From NCBI GenBank assembly GCA_016936555.1, contig JAFGXR010000025.1, forward strand, positions 1-51,541: a DNA stretch of 51,541 nucleotides. Direction: 5' to 3'. Position numbers and translations under genes: made by a program. The notes under the pieces were generated by a model. The model had not been told where the DNA came from and searched no databases. It worked only from the letters and a program-made list of their open reading frames with translations. This document shows, one piece after another, positions 1 to 8,178 of this stretch (position 1 is its first letter; every line of letters begins with the position of its first letter). Origin of the DNA: Spirochaetales bacterium (GTDB lineage: Bacteria; Spirochaetota; Spirochaetia; DSM-2461).

Positions 1-76
1 AATATCTTCTTCAAATTTTGTCCGATTTTACAAAATGATGTGTTTTTTATGATTTTTCTGTCATTTTTTTCAGAGA

Positions 77-1078
77 TTATTGAAAAACCTTGTAGTCGAT
101 CCAGATGTATTTGCCCTTCTCAAGGGGATATTTCAGAGTCTCCGGATCCCCGCCGTTGAGCAGAACTTTCGCCAGATCGACAATAGCTTCTGCCTGTGTC
201 TGGGAATCATTGAGAACCGTACCGTACATATATCCCTGCTCAATCATTTCCTGTGCCTCTTCAATTCCGTCAATTCCGACCACAGGCCTCCAGGTTTCAT
301 CATCATCACTGATCTGCCCGTCTCCGTTATCATCACGGAAAAAGCCGGACTGCCTCATAATACTCAGAGCTCCCAGCGCCATGGCGTCGTTATTGGAGAT
401 GATCAGTTCAACAGTTCCGTCATATTGAGTGAGAATGGATTTCATTTTCTCATAAGCTTCCTGCCGCTTCCAGTTCGCAACTTCAGTTATGAGTATGTTG
501 AGCCTGAATCCCCGGTCGGCAAATGCTTTTACAACTTCCCTCGTGCGGATTTCCGCATCCTGATGCCCCTGTTCGCCTTTGAGGATAATCGTCTCGATTA
601 CATTATTCCCATTGAGATCATGGAAGTTGAGCTGGCCGGGATCACCTCCGAAGAGCTCCATGACAAGTCCCGCCTGTATTCTTCCGGACTGCTCCGCCCG
701 GGCCCCGACATAGAAGGCTTTATCCCAGAGGGCTAGATCTTCCGCCAGAGGTTCACGGTTAAAAAATATGACAGGGAGATCTTCAGCCCGGAGCCTCCTG
801 ATAATGGAATAGGCCCCCAGCCTGTCGACGGGATTGATAATCATGACTCCCGCCCGCCCCACTTCCGTTTCGATGGTTTCGTTCTGGATGATCTGGGAGT
901 TCTGGGCGTTGTAGGACCTTATTTCAAGGAGCGGTCCCGATTCCATCTGAATCTGCCGTCCGAATACGGCGACATAGGGATCTTCGGCATTATAGAGGAA
1001 AAGAGCTCCTTCCTGTTTGGGGCTGGTACATGATAAAAAGGCTATGGCGGATAAAATCAGGAAAGTGGCTTGCTTCAT
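77..1078 (-). CDS. Galactose/ribose-type sugar-binding lipoprotein (probable sensor partner)
   Basis: 333 aa periplasmic binding protein of the LacI/MglB type (Peripla_BP_4 fold). The N-terminus is a lipoprotein signal peptide with FLSC around Cys17, which fits the relaxed spirochaetal lipobox. Near residue 250 an acidic loop, DDNGDGQISDDDE, looks like the EF-hand-like calcium site of galactose-binding MglB proteins. The ATG overlaps the TGA of the upstream sensor kinase (TGATG), so the two are translationally coupled. No ABC permease or ATPase gene is adjacent. I therefore infer that it presents sugar to the kinase rather than feeding a transporter, as known for XylFII-LytS. The ligand is unknown; galactose or glucose is a guess from the family. 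A transporter could still lie left of the window. Confidence 0.85.
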   Translation of the reverse strand: MKQATFLILSAIAFLSCTSPKQEGALFLYNAEDPYVAVFGRQIQMESGPLLEIRSYNAQNSQIIQNETIETEVGRAGVMIINPVDRLGAYSIIRRLRAEDLPVIFFNREPLAEDLALWDKAFYVGARAEQSGRIQAGLVMELFGGDPGQLNFHDLNGNNVIETIILKGEQGHQDAEIRTREVVKAFADRGFRLNILITEVANWKRQEAYEKMKSILTQYDGTVELIISNNDAMALGALSIMRQSGFFRDDNGDGQISDDDETWRPVVGIDGIEEAQEMIEQGYMYGTVLNDSQTQAEAIVDLAKVLLNGGDPETLKYPLEKGKYIWIDYKVFQ

Positions 1079-2817
1079 CAGGTGTTTTTCTCCCCTTCTT
1101 TTTTTATGGGAATGATAAGTTTGATATTTGTCTTCTCATCGAGGACGCTTCTGATCTCAATATCCGCTTCCTCTCCGTAAAAGAGTTTGAGCCGTAAATA
1201 GACATTTCTCATCCCGACGCTGGTGATCGAATGGTTTCCCTTGAGGATTTCATAGATTTCGGCAATCCGTTCTTCCGTAATGCCGTAACCGGTATTTTCC
1301 ACTTCGAAAATAAGGAGATCCTTCTCCCGCCCGGCCCGGATAGTGATTTTCTCCACATCATCATCCCCGACACCGTGGTAAATGGCGTTTTCGACTATTG
1401 GCTGGAGAATCAGTTTCATCACCTTCTGATCGTTGATAGCCGGATCAATCTCGAAGGAATACTCGAACTTGTCGACATAGCGGATTTTCTGAATAGTCAG
1501 ATAGTTCTTTATATGGGAGATTTCATCCCTGACCGTTATGAACTGCTGTCCTTTCGAGATGCTGATCCTGAAAAAGCGGGCCAGGGCTATCACTGTCGTC
1601 ACGACATCGTCCGACCGGTGATTCTCCGCAAGCCAGACGATGGAATCGAGGGTGTTGTACAGGAAGTGGGGGTTGATCTGATTCTGCAGAGCCTTCAGTT
1701 CGGTTTTCCGTTTCTCTCTCTGCTCATTGACCACTTTATCCATAAGCGAATGGATCTCTTCGAGCATGCTGTTGAAGGACCGGGAGAGCCGGATGACTTC
1801 TTTCTGGCCGCTGGTCACCATGACCCTGGTGGTAAAATCGCCTCTCTCGATTTTCAGCATGGCTTTCTTAAGCTGATTCAGAGGACTTGAGATCCGTCGC
1901 GAAATCATCAGAGAAACGACAATTGTCACAATGAAGCTGAACAGGAAAATAAAGAAAATTATCATGAGAAGCTGCTGGCGGGCCTGTGCAATTTCATTGA
2001 CATTGCTGACCGTGACAATCCTCCAGCGGGTGTGGGCCAGGGTGTTGATGTTGAGGAACATCTCTCTATTGTTGATTCTTGTCCTGAACCCGCCCAGATA
2101 ATTCTCTTCGGCCAGCGACAGGCTCCGCTCAAAGCCCTCATCGTCCCAGCTTCCGGAATAATAAATGAGAGAGTCCGCATCATTGAGAATCATGATGTGA
2201 CCGCCCTCTCCGAGGTTGGTTTTCCCGGCCAGGTCGGTGAGAACCCGGAAATTGAGCTCGATTAAAATAACACCGTTCTTCTTCATCCCCTCCCAGGTGT
2301 ATTCGACGGAACGGGTAACGGAAATGACCTGATCGATTTCGGCCCGCGAGACGCTCTGATTATGGGGTGCCGAAAAATGAAATATCGACGGCTCGTCAAG
2401 GGCGTTCCGGAACCAGCTCTCCCGGGTAATATCGAAGAGGCGGATGAGATTGAGCTCATTTCCCAGAAGCTTGTTTCCCTCTTCGTCAAAAAGATAAATG
2501 GCTACGACGTCCTTTTTTATTTCCGAGTTGTAAAAGTAGACATCCTCCAGTTCCCTGTCGGATCGCGACACATCGCGGTTGAGCGACGCGAACTGGATAT
2601 AATTGGCTGTCTCGATAACGCTGTTGATGTAGCTCTCGTAATTGAGGACGATCTGTTTATTGATCTCCCGGGACTGGCTCTGAACGAGAGAGTCGGTTTT
2701 TCTGGAGAAGACCGAGTAATACACCGTGCTGGATATAAACAGAACGATCATAACGATGGAAAGTGTGGCGAGAAGTATGCTCTGTTCGATGGAAAGGTTA
2801 GTCAGCGGTCTCTTCAC
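1078..2817 (-). CDS. YesM/LytS-type sensor histidine kinase
   Basis: 579 aa from a GTG at 2817, which overlaps the end of the response-regulator gene by 20 bp. The frame is open further upstream to 2880, but that extension lies entirely inside the regulator gene. Order: TM helix near residues 13-35, extracytoplasmic sensor region to about 280, second TM near 282-305, HAMP, then a His_kinase domain (PF06580) with phospho-acceptor His384 in NPHFLYN. An HATPase domain follows, with N-box QPIVENAIYHG and glycine-rich GYGI and SVGMRN boxes. Such kinases usually sense carbohydrates and pair with AraC-type regulators, and exactly that pair is encoded here. The coupled binding protein downstream suggests sensing through a sugar-loaded lipoprotein. 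The Shine-Dalgarno site before the GTG is weak, so the start is uncertain by some 20 codons. Confidence 0.88.
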   Translation of the reverse strand: MKRPLTNLSIEQSILLATLSIVMIVLFISSTVYYSVFSRKTDSLVQSQSREINKQIVLNYESYINSVIETANYIQFASLNRDVSRSDRELEDVYFYNSEIKKDVVAIYLFDEEGNKLLGNELNLIRLFDITRESWFRNALDEPSIFHFSAPHNQSVSRAEIDQVISVTRSVEYTWEGMKKNGVILIELNFRVLTDLAGKTNLGEGGHIMILNDADSLIYYSGSWDDEGFERSLSLAEENYLGGFRTRINNREMFLNINTLAHTRWRIVTVSNVNEIAQARQQLLMIIFFIFLFSFIVTIVVSLMISRRISSPLNQLKKAMLKIERGDFTTRVMVTSGQKEVIRLSRSFNSMLEEIHSLMDKVVNEQREKRKTELKALQNQINPHFLYNTLDSIVWLAENHRSDDVVTTVIALARFFRISISKGQQFITVRDEISHIKNYLTIQKIRYVDKFEYSFEIDPAINDQKVMKLILQPIVENAIYHGVGDDDVEKITIRAGREKDLLIFEVENTGYGITEERIAEIYEILKGNHSITSVGMRNVYLRLKLFYGEEADIEIRSVLDEKTNIKLIIPIKKEGEKNT

Positions 2818-4393
2818 GATATTTCTTTGGTGACACTCCCATATATTTTTTGAAACAGTGGCTGAAGTAATACACATCACTGAACCCGCACTTCGTTGCG
2901 ATTTCCACGATCCTGTCGCCTGTCAGCTTTAAAAGCTCTTTCGCCCGGTCGATTCTGACGCCTGTCAGATATTTGACAAAGGTCGTCTCCCTGTGCTTTT
3001 TGAAGAGAAGGCTCATATAGGAGATGCTGATCCCCAGTTCGTCGCAGACCGTCTCCATGGATATCTTGGGATCGGCGTAATTGCTGTGTATATACTGGAC
3101 GGCTTTATCGAGCAGCTTCTGGGAGTTGTTCATTTTTGTACTGAGGTTTTTCTCCCGGAGCTTGAGAAGAGTCGCCAGAAACCAGTCGAAAAGCTGTTCC
3201 AGAGAGGAAAAGCCCAGCATCTTCTCCAGAATGTCCTGACCGATAACCTCATCGAGGTCCGCCTCAATCGATTCGGCGAAGTTGACAATGAGATTCATCA
3301 TATTAATGATATAAGGCCGGAAATTGGCAATGGACCTGCTGTCTCTCAGGGCGTTCAGCTTCAGCGATTCCACGACGTTGCGCAGCTCCGATTCGCTGCC
3401 GAATTTGACACTGTGCTCGATTTCCTTGACATCGCTTTCTCCGAGGGAGAGGACCTTCAGTTTCCGTTTTTCAAGCTGATTGATATAGACGATACGGCCT
3501 GAATGAAGAAAATGGCTGTAGCCCATGGCCTTATCCGCTTCCTCCCAGGCCAGGTGGAGCCGTGAAAACTCGCGGTGCATTTCGCTGATGCCTATGTTTA
3601 TCTGCACATCGAGAAATTTCTCCGACATTTTTACCATCTCGAAGAAGACGCTGTCCACATCGCGGAGGAAGAATTTCCCCTTCTCCTTTATCAGAAAAAT
3701 AATCCCTTCGGCAAACATGAAACTGTAGTGTTCGTATTCATGTCTTTCCAGGATCGAGTTGATGACCGAACGGACCGAAAGCTTCAGTTTCTCATATTCG
3801 ACGATATCCCGGGAGCCCTCTCTTTTTTCGATTTTGATATAGGAGAGAAGGTAGGGTTTGTCATCGAGGGATACGCCGTACTGTTTCAGGTTCTCTATCT
3901 CTTCATTTCTGCCCGTATGGGTCGAAACAAGACAGGATATAAAATAGTTATCGATAACCAGAGGAATGCTCTCCTCGTATCGCTTTTTAAGAATTTCGAG
4001 ATTGTATTTCTCCTGGAATTCCTTATCAAGATCTATTTTAAGCTGCTTGAGGAATTTGCTTATATCACTCTGGGTCAGAGGTTTGGTCAGATACCCGGAA
4101 ACTTTCAGCTCGATGGCCTCCCGGGCGTAATCGAATTCGTCATAACCTGTTATAAAAGCTATGCGGATAGTGGGAAAATCTCTTTTTATAATTGTCGCGA
4201 GCTCAATACCATCGATAAATGGCATTTTGATATCGGAAAGGACAACATGGGGGTTGTGTTTTTCTATCAGCTCCAGGGCGTCGTAACCGTTGCCCGCCGT
4301 ACCGACGATGGTAAAACCGCTCTCTTCGGAAATTTTGGAGGAAATACGTCCTCTCACCTCGTCTTCGTCGTCGACAAGAATCATTTTATACAT
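2798..4393 (-). CDS. YesN-type response regulator with AraC DNA-binding domain
   Basis: 531 aa from the ATG at 4393; a 12-codon extension to a TTG at 4429 is possible but begins before the receiver fold. The receiver domain (residues 1-120) has acidic pocket DDED near residue 8, phospho-acceptor Asp54 in LSDIKMP and the conserved Lys in YLTKP. About 250 residues of linker with no recognisable domain follow. The last 100 residues are an AraC/XylS double helix-turn-helix ending in GVSPKKYRE. It should control carbohydrate genes in response to the kinase encoded immediately downstream, with which it overlaps. Its own promoter is not obvious between 4393 and the divergent gene at 4458. Confidence 0.9.
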   Translation of the reverse strand: MYKMILVDDEDEVRGRISSKISEESGFTIVGTAGNGYDALELIEKHNPHVVLSDIKMPFIDGIELATIIKRDFPTIRIAFITGYDEFDYAREAIELKVSGYLTKPLTQSDISKFLKQLKIDLDKEFQEKYNLEILKKRYEESIPLVIDNYFISCLVSTHTGRNEEIENLKQYGVSLDDKPYLLSYIKIEKREGSRDIVEYEKLKLSVRSVINSILERHEYEHYSFMFAEGIIFLIKEKGKFFLRDVDSVFFEMVKMSEKFLDVQINIGISEMHREFSRLHLAWEEADKAMGYSHFLHSGRIVYINQLEKRKLKVLSLGESDVKEIEHSVKFGSESELRNVVESLKLNALRDSRSIANFRPYIINMMNLIVNFAESIEADLDEVIGQDILEKMLGFSSLEQLFDWFLATLLKLREKNLSTKMNNSQKLLDKAVQYIHSNYADPKISMETVCDELGISISYMSLLFKKHRETTFVKYLTGVRIDRAKELLKLTGDRIVEIATKCGFSDVYYFSHCFKKYMGVSPKKYREETAD

Positions 4394-4422
4394 ACCAAAG
4401 AGGCTGTCCCATAAGTTCGGAT

Positions 4423-4451
4423 TTGTCAAGGATTCTCAATGCTGGTATACT
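4423..4451 (+). promoter_or_regulatory. Sigma70-like promoter, leaderless type, for the C_GCAxxG gene
   Basis: TTGTCA at 4423-4428, a 17-nt spacer and TATACT at 4446-4451. The -10 ends exactly 6 nt before the ATG at 4458, so transcription should start at or next to the start codon. No Shine-Dalgarno sequence precedes the ATG. Confidence 0.55.
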
Positions 4452-4457
4452 CATCAC

Positions 4458-4874
4458 ATGGTAAGTGAATTGATCGAGAGCGGTTTCGGAGATAAGGACA
4501 GAGAAGACTTCAGCTGTTCCGAAAGAATCCTCTACGGGGCGAATGAAGTCTACAATCTGGGGCTGGACAAGGAAAGCCTGAAAATGTCGGCCGGACTGTC
4601 CGGCGGCATATATTCCAGAAGGAGCTGCGGTGCTGTTACCGCGTCGGCCATGGTACTGGCCAAACTCTTTGTCAAAGACCGCGCCCACGAGGGGGATTAT
4701 CACAGGGACCTGATTTCCGAGTTTGTAAACCGTTACGAGGAAGAGCTGGGTTCATCGGTCTGTCAGCCTCTTCTCGACCGATACAGAACCGAAGAAGAAG
4801 GCTGCCGGAAAGTGATTATCGCCGCAGCCCGTATCCTCGACGATATTGTCAACAGGGAAATGAAGCGGTCCTGA
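4458..4874 (+). CDS. C_GCAxxG_C_C family redox-type protein
   Basis: 138 aa. The pattern of the C_GCAxxG_C_C family is visible: an early Cys (SCSER), a glycine-rich run SAGLSGGI leading to SCGAVTAS (the family core, usually CGAVTGA), then Cys in SSVCQPL and EEGCRKV. Such proteins are small, alpha-helical, cytosolic and presumed to bind metal or act in redox chemistry. Their biochemical role is not settled. The frame is open to 4290, but the promoter geometry and the divergent regulator gene favour the ATG at 4458. The phosphopantetheinyl transferase starts 3 bp after its stop, so the two are co-transcribed. Confidence 0.78.
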   Translation: MVSELIESGFGDKDREDFSCSERILYGANEVYNLGLDKESLKMSAGLSGGIYSRRSCGAVTASAMVLAKLFVKDRAHEGDYHRDLISEFVNRYEEELGSSVCQPLLDRYRTEEEGCRKVIIAAARILDDIVNREMKRS

Positions 4875-4877
4875 CCA

Positions 4878-5558
4878 TTGAAGATTCCGGCAGATTTCCC
4901 GCTTCCCCCCTTAAGAGGAAAAGATATTCATTTATGGTCCTTTCCCGTTTCTCCCTATGAAACCCATGCCCGGGAGAACCTGCATGTCCTATCACAGAGA
5001 GAAAGGGACAAAGCGGACAGATTTTACAGGGAAAGGGACCGCATAGGATCGCGGGTCGTCTACGTTCTACTGAGGGAAATCCTCTCTCTATATACGGGGA
5101 AAAGTCCCGGATCCATTGAAATTCTCCTCGGAGAAAAGGGAAAGCCCTATATCTATGACAGGAAAGCCCCCTTTTTCAATCTGTCCCATTCGGGAAACCG
5201 GGTCTTATTCGGTTTTTCACCGAAGGGCGAAGTCGGTGTCGATATCGAAATAATAAAAGAGAACCGCGATCTGGACGGACTGATCGGAGCGAGCTGTTCT
5301 CCCGGAGAGATAAAAAGCCTGGACGGCCTTCCCGCTGATGAGAGAACCGCCCTTTTCTATCAATACTGGTCTTTGAAAGAAGCCTACCTGAAAGGCGTGA
5401 GCATGGGAATAACCGTTCCGCTGAAGGAAGTCGACTTCTCCCGGGGAGAGAGAATCGGAAGCTGGTCGGCTATCTCCTGCAGCCGCTGGGATGGCTTTTC
5501 TGCGGCGGCCGCCCTGAAAGCGGAAAATCCCCGACTGGTATTCATTACCGGGGAATAG
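4878..5558 (+). CDS. 4'-phosphopantetheinyl transferase, Sfp/AcpT type
   Basis: 226 aa. It would transfer the phosphopantetheine arm of CoA to a serine of a carrier protein. Family signatures are GVDIEIIKENRD (the GxDxE magnesium site) near residue 116 and WSLKEAYLKG (WxxKEA) near 158. The length fits the two-repeat Sfp class rather than the short AcpS class. The start is a TTG at 4878, three bases after the preceding stop, with only a weak ribosome-binding site. No polyketide or peptide synthetase lies in the window, so the substrate may simply be the fatty-acid ACP. The upstream C_GCAxxG partner gives no functional hint. Confidence 0.85.
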   Translation: MKIPADFPLPPLRGKDIHLWSFPVSPYETHARENLHVLSQRERDKADRFYRERDRIGSRVVYVLLREILSLYTGKSPGSIEILLGEKGKPYIYDRKAPFFNLSHSGNRVLFGFSPKGEVGVDIEIIKENRDLDGLIGASCSPGEIKSLDGLPADERTALFYQYWSLKEAYLKGVSMGITVPLKEVDFSRGERIGSWSAISCSRWDGFSAAAALKAENPRLVFITGE

Positions 5559-5606
5559 GGTAAAGAATCCAGACACTCAGGGAGATTATAAATTTATTAT
5601 ATTTAC

Positions 5607-6071
5607 TTAACTGCTTGACGATTTCCTCTTAATAAAGAGAATCAGATTTACGCATAAAATGATAATTCCAATAAGTACAAAAATTACAGGAAAAAGAAAT
5701 AACTCCGAGGTTAACCTGGCATCCCAAGGATCTTCAATCAAATGATACACTTTTATTTTTTTTCCAATCGCAGGAACAGATTTTGTATATGCTGATGGAG
5801 AAAAGGTAAATTCTTCATTGTTAACTATATACGAAATAGTCATTTGATACATGATCTTAGGTTTTTTTTGAGTTTCTTCTGTTCTATCAATTCGCAACAC
5901 TTGTTCGTAACTGATTATTTCCCCGATAACTGTATTGCTATTTGTTAGAAAATCAGCGTTTAAAGAAAATAAAAATACACCGATACCCACTATTATGATA
6001 CCGAAAATAAAAGGTATGATTTTTATAAAAGTCAGTAAAAATAATCTGTTCTGGTTCTCATAATTTTCCAT
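5607..6071 (-). CDS. DUF3592-like small membrane protein, AT-rich
   Basis: 154 aa. Two hydrophobic helices, near residues 11-36 and 125-150, flank a polar domain with features of DUF3592: GEIISYE, a central beta-rich part with YIVNNEEF and KIKVYH, and a DPWDARL segment before the second helix. Function unknown. The ATG at 6071 is chosen because AAGGAAA lies 8 nt upstream; the frame is open to 6107 without such a site. The gene is clearly more AT-rich than its neighbours and sits alone between two convergently placed units, which suggests recent acquisition. Confidence 0.7.
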   Translation of the reverse strand: MENYENQNRLFLLTFIKIIPFIFGIIIVGIGVFLFSLNADFLTNSNTVIGEIISYEQVLRIDRTEETQKKPKIMYQMTISYIVNNEEFTFSPSAYTKSVPAIGKKIKVYHLIEDPWDARLTSELFLFPVIFVLIGIIILCVNLILFIKRKSSSS

Positions 6072-6176
6072 AGTAATGTTTCCTTGAGATATTTGAATTA
6101 AATACACCTATATTAATCATAATTTTTAATTGAACAGAAAGTTGATCCTTCCGGTTTTTCCCGCGGGAGGTAACCG

Positions 6177-7397
6177 TTAAATTTTAAGAAAATTCCCCTT
6201 CTCCATCAGAGTAATCTCCTCGCCCTCTGCCGTATAGGCCGTCAGTTCCGTATCGGGACCGCCGATCATGAAATCGGTGTGGACCAGGGAATCGTTGCAT
6301 CCCGCTTCTTTCAGTTTCTCATCCGAGTCAAGTTCCTTGAAATCCCTGAGACAGGACGGGTAACCCGCCCCCAGAGCCATGTGGCATGAAGCGTTCTCAT
6401 CGTAGAGAATCGAATGGAAAATTAGGCCGCTGTTGGATATGGGCGAATCGTTCTGCACCAGAGCGATCTCTCCCAGGTATGAAGCTCCTTCATCGGTTTC
6501 GAAAAACTCTTTCAGAGCGTCTTCGCCCTCTTCGGCGCTGAAGGAGACAACTTTGCCCTTCTCAAAACGGAACTGCGCTCCGACAACTATTTTCTCCCGG
6601 ACCGAGACGGGTCTCGTCACCTTCACATAACCTTCGGTCCGTCGCCAGTCCGGTGTCGTATAGATCTCCTCCGAAGGAATATTGGCATTGTAAAGACGAC
6701 CGTCAGCCAGCGGCATGGGTCCCCCGCACCAGAGACTGCGATCCGAAAGTCCGACGGTCAGGTCCGTGCCTTCGCTCCTGAATCTTATCCTGTCGAATTG
6801 AATTCCATTATACCTGTCGCACCGGGCATGGAGAGTCTTATTCAGCTCATCCCAGGCTTTGGCCGGATCATCGCGGTCCAGACGCAGAATCGGCTTGAGA
6901 ACGTTCCAGAGCTCCTCCTCTGTTGCCCCATCCCCCAGCACCTGTTCCGCCCAGCTCTTTCCCGGAACCGCGACAACGCACCAGGCGTGTTCATCAGCCA
7001 TGAGGGACTGATTGAAAAATTTCAGCTTCCGCCCCAGAGCTTTCCTGTTTCTGGCTACTTTTCCCGGATCGGCGTTTTTCAGAACATTCCCTTCCCCCAC
7101 ATTGTCAATGCGGATATTAGCCCAGTCTTCATCGAGCATGACCCGGCCCTCTTCCACCAGATGAGGGGGAACGTAGTCGAGAGCGTCCCCTTCCTGATGG
7201 GTGAAGCGGCTCAGATCCAGATAATTATCGAGTATTGTAATCTGCACATAGCCGGCTCCCAGCCTGTAGGCTTCCCCGCCGAGAATACGGGCAAAATGAT
7301 AATCCTCCGCGCCGCAGCGGATTCTGACGCACTGCCCCTTTCTCAGATTGATTCCCGACCGGAGTATGATTTCCCCATATTCTTTCAGTTTATCCAT
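6177..7397 (-). CDS. M29-family (AmpS/thermophilic type) aminopeptidase
   Basis: 406 aa, normal for the family. A cytosolic metallo-aminopeptidase that removes N-terminal residues from peptides. Conserved blocks carrying metal ligands are visible: RRTEGYVKVTRP; LGEIALVQNDSPI followed by DENASCHMALG; and SLVHTDFMIG. The gene stands alone and diverges from the PHP-domain gene. The two start codons are only 67 bp apart, and their predicted promoters share one palindromic -35 hexamer (TTGCAA at 7429-7434). The predicted transcription start lies within about 2 nt of the ATG, consistent with the lack of a Shine-Dalgarno site. Confidence 0.9.
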   Translation of the reverse strand: MDKLKEYGEIILRSGINLRKGQCVRIRCGAEDYHFARILGGEAYRLGAGYVQITILDNYLDLSRFTHQEGDALDYVPPHLVEEGRVMLDEDWANIRIDNVGEGNVLKNADPGKVARNRKALGRKLKFFNQSLMADEHAWCVVAVPGKSWAEQVLGDGATEEELWNVLKPILRLDRDDPAKAWDELNKTLHARCDRYNGIQFDRIRFRSEGTDLTVGLSDRSLWCGGPMPLADGRLYNANIPSEEIYTTPDWRRTEGYVKVTRPVSVREKIVVGAQFRFEKGKVVSFSAEEGEDALKEFFETDEGASYLGEIALVQNDSPISNSGLIFHSILYDENASCHMALGAGYPSCLRDFKELDSDEKLKEAGCNDSLVHTDFMIGGPDTELTAYTAEGEEITLMEKGNFLKI

Positions 7398-7405
7398 GGT
7401 TTGAA

Positions 7406-7434
7406 ATCATAAAACGACGGGCCTGTCCTTGCAA
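7406..7434 (-). promoter_or_regulatory. Predicted promoter of the M29 aminopeptidase gene
   Basis: On the minus strand: TTGCAA at 7429-7434, a 17-nt spacer and TATGAT at 7406-7411. The -10 ends 8 nt before the ATG at 7397. The -35 hexamer is its own reverse complement and also serves the divergent promoter. Confidence 0.45.
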
Positions 7435-7458
7435 GGGAAAAGATCCTTCTGTTATATT
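7429..7458 (+). promoter_or_regulatory. Predicted leaderless promoter of the PHP-domain gene
   Basis: TTGCAA at 7429-7434, an 18-nt spacer and TATATT at 7453-7458. The -10 ends 6 nt before a GTG at 7465, which supports that GTG as the start. The TTG at 7429, a possible longer start, is then part of the -35 box. Confidence 0.5.
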
Positions 7459-7464
7459 GAGCAG

Positions 7465-8178
7465 GTGAAAAACCTACTGGATATACACTGCCACTCCATA
7501 GCGAGCGGCCACGCCTACAGTTCCATCGAAGAAAATGCCCGGGCTGCCTCGGCCAGAGGGCTTGAACTCCTGGCCATTACGGACCATGGGCCCGCCATGC
7601 CCGGCGGTGCCCATATTTACCATTTCCACAATCTGAGGATTCTGCCTACCCGTATAGAGGGGGTGAGGATACTGAAGGGAGCCGAAGCCAATATCATGAA
7701 TTACGACGGATCGATCGATCTTGATGAGGAATGTCTGGCCGGACTGGATTTTGTCATCGCCAGCCTTCACCCCCCCTGCATAGCCTTCGGTTCGGAACGA
7801 GAGAACACCGATGCAATGATCGGAGCTATGAGAAATCCCGGCATCCACGTGATCGGCCATCCCGGGGATGCGCGCTATCCTTTTAATATCGAAGAGGTTG
7901 TCGCGGCGTCCAAAGAGACGGGAACACTTCTGGAAATCAACAACAGTTCGTTGAAGCCCACGAGTTTCCGTCCCGGAAGCGATGCGATTTTAAGGAAAAC
8001 CGCTGCGGTCTGCCTGGAGAAAAATGTTCCGCTGGTCATGGGAAGCGATGCCCATTTCTCCGCCGATGCCGGACTCTTTCACGAAGCGGAAAAACTCCTG
8101 GCCGAAGCGGGATTCCCCGAAGAGATGATTCTCAATAAATCGGTTGAGGCCTTTCTGAAACACATCAGAATAAATTGA
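7465..8178 (+). CDS. PHP-domain phosphoesterase, YcdX-like
   Basis: 237 aa from the GTG at 7465; the open frame reaches a TTG at 7429, rejected because it overlaps the predicted promoter. PHP-superfamily metal-binding motifs are in order: DIHCHS at the N-terminus, AITDHGP near residue 40, HPGDARYPF near 132 and GSDAHF near 193. These are typical of the trinuclear-metal YcdX/HPP-type phosphatases. The physiological substrate is unknown. The last 14 bp overlap the end of the convergent DNA polymerase gene, so the two mRNAs are complementary at their 3' ends. Confidence 0.85.
   Translation: MKNLLDIHCHSIASGHAYSSIEENARAASARGLELLAITDHGPAMPGGAHIYHFHNLRILPTRIEGVRILKGAEANIMNYDGSIDLDEECLAGLDFVIASLHPPCIAFGSERENTDAMIGAMRNPGIHVIGHPGDARYPFNIEEVVAASKETGTLLEINNSSLKPTSFRPGSDAILRKTAAVCLEKNVPLVMGSDAHFSADAGLFHEAEKLLAEAGFPEEMILNKSVEAFLKHIRIN

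Noticed and set aside
80-736. Plus-strand frame of 218 codons opposite the binding lipoprotein gene
   Set aside because: Exact antisense of a recognised family gene. Long antisense frames are common opposite many genes here (e.g. 8390-9361, 39222-40484) and carry no domain.
4401-4429. TTGACA at 4424-4429 (minus strand) as promoter of the two-component operon
   Set aside because: No acceptable -10 at 16-19 nt. The same bases are part of the divergent promoter read on the plus strand.
7429-7464. TTG start 12 codons upstream in the PHP gene
   Set aside because: The TTG is part of a predicted -35 box shared by two promoters, and the extra residues are not part of the PHP fold.
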